DNA of 64,000 nucleotides from Stromatinia cepivora (lineage: Eukaryota; Ascomycota; Leotiomycetes; Helotiales; Sclerotiniaceae): contig RCTD01000037.1 in the NCBI GenBank assembly GCA_014898415.1, positions 1 through 64,000 of the forward strand, in the 5' to 3' direction. The position numbers were made by a program, and so were the translations under genes. Positions 59,683 to 64,000 of the stretch are shown here, one piece after another; within the stretch, counting starts at the first letter, position 1, and each line of letters starts with the position of its first letter. Below the pieces are notes generated by a model. It had not been told where the DNA came from. It searched no databases and saw only the letters and a program-made list of their open reading frames with translations.

Positions 59683-61428
59683 ATGGAGGCCACTGCACAG
59701 CATGATATCGAGAAGGGAGTACCAGTCCATACTGCCATCGACAACTCCACAGACCGCGATGGCAAATCCACTATCGACGACAAAAACGATAGTGTTCAAC
59801 TCCCTGACTCTAAAGGAGGCTTGAGCTCCTGGAGCGCCAAATTGGAGAAACTCTGGGGAGTGGAAGCTCGCGGTATCACCCGCGTAGCGGACGACGAGAA
59901 AAATGTGCCTCGGCCTCTTCATGATTATTTCCACATGTTCTCGCTATGGTTCAGCATTAATTTGCAAGCTATGAACATTATTGTTGGGCTTCTCGGGCCA
60001 TTGGTTTACGGGCTCGGTTGGGTGGATTGCATCTGCATTGTCATTTTTGCCAATGCGCTCGCCTCGTCTTCAATTGCGTACATGGCGACGTTCGGGCCGG
60101 AGAGTGGTAACAGGACTCAGGTATGCTTTTCACATCTCGTTGTCTGGGCAGGAGCTAACCTTCTTGTTCCTTGGCAGATTATTGGACGATATTTCATGGG
60201 TTATTGGCCATCGAAAATTGCATGCTGTTGTAATGTTGTTCAACAAGTTGGCTTTGGTACAATTGGGTGTATCATTACTGGCCAGATGATCACAGCAGTC
60301 AATGGAGGTGGCTTGAGTTTGGCTGTTGGATGCGTCATTGCTGCGCTTTGCATTGGCTTAATCGCTACTTTCGGTATCGAATATGTGAACAAACTCGAGA
60401 GGTAAGCACAGCCACGAGTAATAAATTAATGTTCAAAATGCTCATAAACAAATAGATTCGGATACATCCCACAAGCGATTGTCATGTTCGTACTTATTGG
60501 CTCCGCTGGCAAGGACTTCGATACCAGCGCAGTCTCGATCGGTGATTCCGGAACCATCAACGCCAACCGCGCTTCGTTCTTCGCCTTGATCTTTGCTAGT
60601 ATCATTGGATTCACTGCCATCAGTGCTGACTTTTATGTCTACTATCCCAAAGATTACCCCAAATGGATAACATTTGCATCCACGTGGTCTGGCATCTGGG
60701 TCTCGGTAATTTTTGCCAACATTGTTGGTGTCGGTATTGCTACTGGTGTCCCAAACATCCCAGCATGGAACGATGCCTATAATATCTCATCTGGTGCTCT
60801 TCTATATGAATGTTTTAACGGTCTCGGAGGTTTTGGCGGCCTCTGCGTCGTCATTCTTGCCCTTGGCTCCATCACCAATAATGCACCATGTAGCTATAGT
60901 GCGGCGTTGACCATACAGGTTCTTGGACGTTGGGCAAACAAAGTCCCTCGTTGGTTCTGGTGTATTCTCATCACAGCAGTTGAGGTAAGCTTAATCTACA
61001 CCATCCCATTTCATCTGTTCATGACATTAATTCAAGCACTGTAGCTCGTCCTCTCCGTCTGCGGCCGCAACAAGCTCTATACCGTCTTCGAAAACTTCCT
61101 CCCGATGATGGCATATTGGATTTGCCCTTGGATTACCATCAGTCTCGAGGAGTATTTTATCTTCCACAAACTGGCGGGCAAATCGTTCGACTGGTCTATT
61201 TATGATGACAGAAGCAAGCTACCTATTGGATTCGCGGCCCTATTATCATTCCTGATTGGATTCGCTGGGGCAATCGTGGGTATGTATCAGATTTGGTACA
61301 CAGGTCCTATTGCTTTAATGATTGGTGGCGAGTATGGTGGTGATATTGGGGATTGGCTCGCCGTCGGCTTTACGGCTATTGTGTTTCCGCCGTTAAGATA
61401 TCTAGAGTTGAAGAAGTTTGGACGGTAG
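59683..61428 (+). CDS. NCS1-family purine-cytosine permease (FCY2-like)
   Basis: Four exons: 59683-60120, 60178-60401, 60456-60984 and 61045-61428, phases consistent (524 aa). The cytosolic N-terminus has about 85 residues and includes KLEKLWGVEARGITRV, a family hallmark. Helix 1 begins near FHMFSLWFSINLQAMNIIVG. FGPESGNRTQIIGRYFMGYWP is the conserved substrate-region loop, and about ten to twelve hydrophobic helices follow. The protein ends with RYLELKKFGR. These plasma-membrane proton symporters take up cytosine, adenine, guanine or hypoxanthine; the exact substrate cannot be read from sequence alone. Confidence 0.92.
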
Positions 61429-63263
61429 AGACTTCTTTTGTACTTAATCATGGCTTATTAACACCCAACAACTTTGTATATATTCGCGGTGTTCATAACA
61501 ATAATGAGGTGTTTTTGTGTGAAACCTTTTAACAAGTAGGTAGTAGATCCAGCACTAAGCTGATTATTTCTTTCCCACCCAAAATCAAATTCCAAGCATG
61601 ATATCAAGTCCCTTTTCCTACACTGTATACGTTCTCGGCGATAATTTCAGATGAGAGGCAATATCTGGAATAAATGTTCCTTTACGCCATGCGAAAAAAA
61701 TTGAGCAAAAAGCAAAACAGATATCGACGTCGGCATGATTCGAACATGCGCCCCCGAAAGGAATTGATTTCTAGTCAATCACGTTAACCACTCCGTCACG
61801 ACGCCAATGTGTCAGTTATTAAGTGGAGGTGCTTAAATTACTTTATTGATGCCAGTGTAAATTGACACCAAGATCTTGCATCAACCCCAGCTGTTTTGAA
61901 GAGATTTGGTTGGATACCAATTAAGATATATGGATCGGCGCCCGCCTATGTATGCAGAGTCCGATCATACACTTCAAAAGTGTACACTGGGATCAATATA
62001 CGGTAAAATAACCACGAATTATTTGCTGCTATAACTTGTCATGATAGTATAAACACTCTTTAATCTTATCTCTTTCAAACTTCAAGGCCTCTCAATTGGG
62101 GATCTTTGCTAATACGTCCCATATGAAATCCAGCTCTTTTGTAAACATATTTGAAAATGAGTCGGTGGTTCGGGCGCCACGAGTTTAGCGACAGAAAATC
62201 AGGGTCCACAAGTCAACAATGGCTCGTGAATATTCATGGAGATTGGTGCCATGCATCTCAGGTCCTACAAGTTTTACAAAAAGCATTCCGAAATCAGTTT
62301 CACCAAAAATGTCAATATTGGTTGGAGTGCATTGCAACATTCAATACCGAGTTAGTTTCAGCTCTCGGTAATGGAAAAGGGGTCAGTAAGGGCTGAATTG
62401 GAGAGGAGAAGAGAAGGAGAGAACTCAGTAACAAAAGAGGTAATCTTACTAGAGTCACAACATAATTCGCGCAATAATTGTTGCACCAGGTACTTTAAGT
62501 ATTTTTAAATTTTCGTATGCGTCACTCTTAAACATATTTCAGCAGGCCACAGCTGCTACACTTTCCCAACGGGTTGCAAATATTAACGAATATCGTCATT
62601 TTGACGAGAAAAGTGTGTCGCGTGAGTAATGTGCTGAAATAAGCTTCATATTTTCTGCCTCTTGATCATACCTGAAGGGATTTATCTTAGAAGAGAGTGA
62701 TCAAAAACCAAAAGGGACTCGAGACTCATCCACGTGTGCCGATGATTGGTTGAATCAATCATTTTGGAGGGTAAAGGTTAACTCTTTGATGAGTGAGACA
62801 TCAGAAAACACCTTGAGAGTTAGTTAGTCAAGATTCAACTAAGTATATGGAGGGAATGAGGGAAACATTTCCATTCCTTCTACTTAATAGAAAATATATC
62901 CAACGAAGCGCTTTTCTTATTCATTACATCCAAATATCCAACATCCAACGATTCATCGTATTTTGAAACGAAACAACACATCACAAGTTCATCACTAGTA
63001 TCGTTGAGCAGAAAAATTAAATATCTCATCTCCTCTCTCTTATACCTTATACCGCACAGGCACAAGGGAAGCAACCAACGTCAGCTCTTTTAACCATAGA
63101 AAAACAACAAGGAACGGGAGGGATCATTATTCACAATCAACTTGTTTACTTTTTTAAGAATTTTGAATCCTTCCCTAGTTTCTGTATACTATCCATGAGA
63201 ATGATATCCTTTTCCTAAAAATATATCCTTTTTCTTTCTCTCTTTTCCAGTTTGTTTTCAAAT
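61429..63263. other. 1.8-kb intergenic region with tRNA-Ser
   Basis: Apart from the tRNA at 61725-61805, this region has no recognisable feature. It is AT-rich with short frames only; the last about 300 bp are probably the promoter and leader of the endopolyphosphatase gene. Confidence 0.5.
61725..61805 (-). tRNA. tRNA-Ser (AGA)
   Basis: 81 nt on the minus strand. The acceptor GGCGTCG pairs with CGACGTC (one G-T pair), discriminator G. The anticodon stem ATTGA/TCAAT encloses CTAGAAA, giving anticodon AGA. A long variable arm (about CCTTTCGGGGG) and the T arm GCATG-TTCGAAT-CATGC follow, as expected for a serine tRNA. Oligo-T runs follow on the minus strand (opposite 61707-61717), fitting Pol III termination. 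No intron. Confidence 0.93.
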
Positions 63264-64000
63264 ATGCGTTTAAACGTAATATGCATAGCAGTTTGTCTGC
63301 TTCAAGATTTTACTCCTATCGTTGCCAAACCCCTCGGTACAAGCCAATCGAGCCTGCAAGTGCCATTGGAGGACCTGAATCCTACACACCATCAGCAAGT
63401 TGCCTCCAAACATCTGCATGGCAGATTCCTGCACATTACAGGTGGGGTTAAATCCTTATATTGCCATTTTATGGTTTTGTACGATGCTCATTTATTACAG
63501 ATTTACATCAAGATCCTCATTATAAAGTATTTACCTCCACCGACGAAGACGATGCTTGTCATAGAGGGAAAGGAACCGCTGGCACATACGGCGCGGAGAC
63601 TACGGACTGCGATACTCCTTCTACCCTTATAGATGCGACTTTCAAATGGATAAAGGAAAATGTGAGGGATAGCGTAGACTTTGTTGTGTGGACAGGGGAC
63701 AGGTTGGTTTTGCCTTTGCGAACAGCCAATCCACGCAATGATGATATGGCTTTGTGCGAGGAGAAATGCTGATTCAGAATAGTGCACGACATGATAGCGA
63801 TGAAAAGATTCCTCGAGTCCAAAGCGAAGTCCTCGACACAAATAGAGAGATCGCAAATAAATTCCTGGAGACTTTTGGAAATGGCGATGAGTTATCGATT
63901 CCAGTCATATCAACATTTGGCAACAATGATATCCTTCCACATAACATCTTACTTTCGGGTCCGAATAAATGGTTGAAGACGTATACAGACATATGGGATA
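63264..64000 (+). CDS. Endopolyphosphatase (PPN1-like calcineurin-type phosphoesterase), 5' part
   Basis: Exons 63264-63441, 63501-63702 and 63783 to the window edge, phases consistent; at least 199 residues, 3' end missing. Residues 1-21 form a hydrophobic signal or anchor ending VAKPLG. The metallophosphoesterase motifs are present: FLHITDLHQDPHY (DxH), VVWTGDSARHD (GDxxRHD) and STFGNNDILPHN (GNND). The cysteines CHRGKGTAG and TDCDTP match the acid sphingomyelinase-like/PPN1 group. These enzymes cleave long polyphosphate chains in the vacuole. The donor of intron 2 is GTTGGT, slightly unusual but it restores the GDSARHD motif. Confidence 0.92.

Overview
This is a nuclear window from a filamentous ascomycete (Pezizomycotina). 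The gene set looks like a leotiomycete such as Botrytis/Sclerotinia, but that placement is inference from general resemblance. Supporting signs are short introns of about 50-60 nt with GT..AG ends, an AT-rich background with AT-rich gene deserts, a zinc-cluster regulator, a HeLo-domain protein, a verprolin with a polyproline start, and intronless eukaryotic tRNAs. No bacterial-style operons, CRISPR arrays or integrases are visible. All exon models below were built by reading splice sites and checking phase by hand.

Left part (1-29.4 kb), gene-rich: branched-chain 2-oxoacid dehydrogenase E2 (+), a convergent gluconokinase (-), a broken HpcH/HpaI aldolase (+), a glutaredoxin-like protein (-), a CHORD/CS chaperone protein (+), a four-helix membrane protein (-), a mitochondrial membrane protein of unknown function (-), verprolin (+), the Erv29/SURF4 cargo receptor (+), a HeLo-pseudokinase protein (+), an AflR-like zinc-cluster regulator (-), the ribosome biogenesis factor Erb1 (+) and a lineage-specific hypothetical protein (+). 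Several neighbours are head-to-head with 276-386 bp between start codons (glutaredoxin/CHORD, mitochondrial protein/verprolin, regulator/Erb1).

Middle (29.4-43.1 kb), gene-poor and AT-rich: only one small gene, a lysine/alanine/proline-rich protein resembling a histone H1 tail. The rest holds two MITE insertions, several short tandem arrays and a 39-bp near-perfect hairpin.

Right part (43.1-64 kb): a vacuolar-type Ca2+ P-type ATPase (+), a class I sirtuin (-), a large ten-exon aromatic-acid/ER-transporter-like membrane protein (+), tRNA-Trp (+), a SAM methyltransferase (+) flanked by two copies of a small TA-flanked MITE, an NCS1 purine-cytosine permease (+), tRNA-Ser (-) and the 5' end of an endopolyphosphatase (+). 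The Ca2+ pump and the polyphosphatase both act at the vacuole, but nothing here links them as a cluster.

The most interesting non-genic structure is three families of miniature inverted-repeat elements. One hAT-like family of about 160-220 bp is present at least six times, three of them inside introns. One copy has perfect 8-bp target duplications. A perfect 28-copy ACCAAT array, intragenic switches between C-rich and G-rich coding strands, and the MLKL-like HeLo-pseudokinase layout are also worth a second look.
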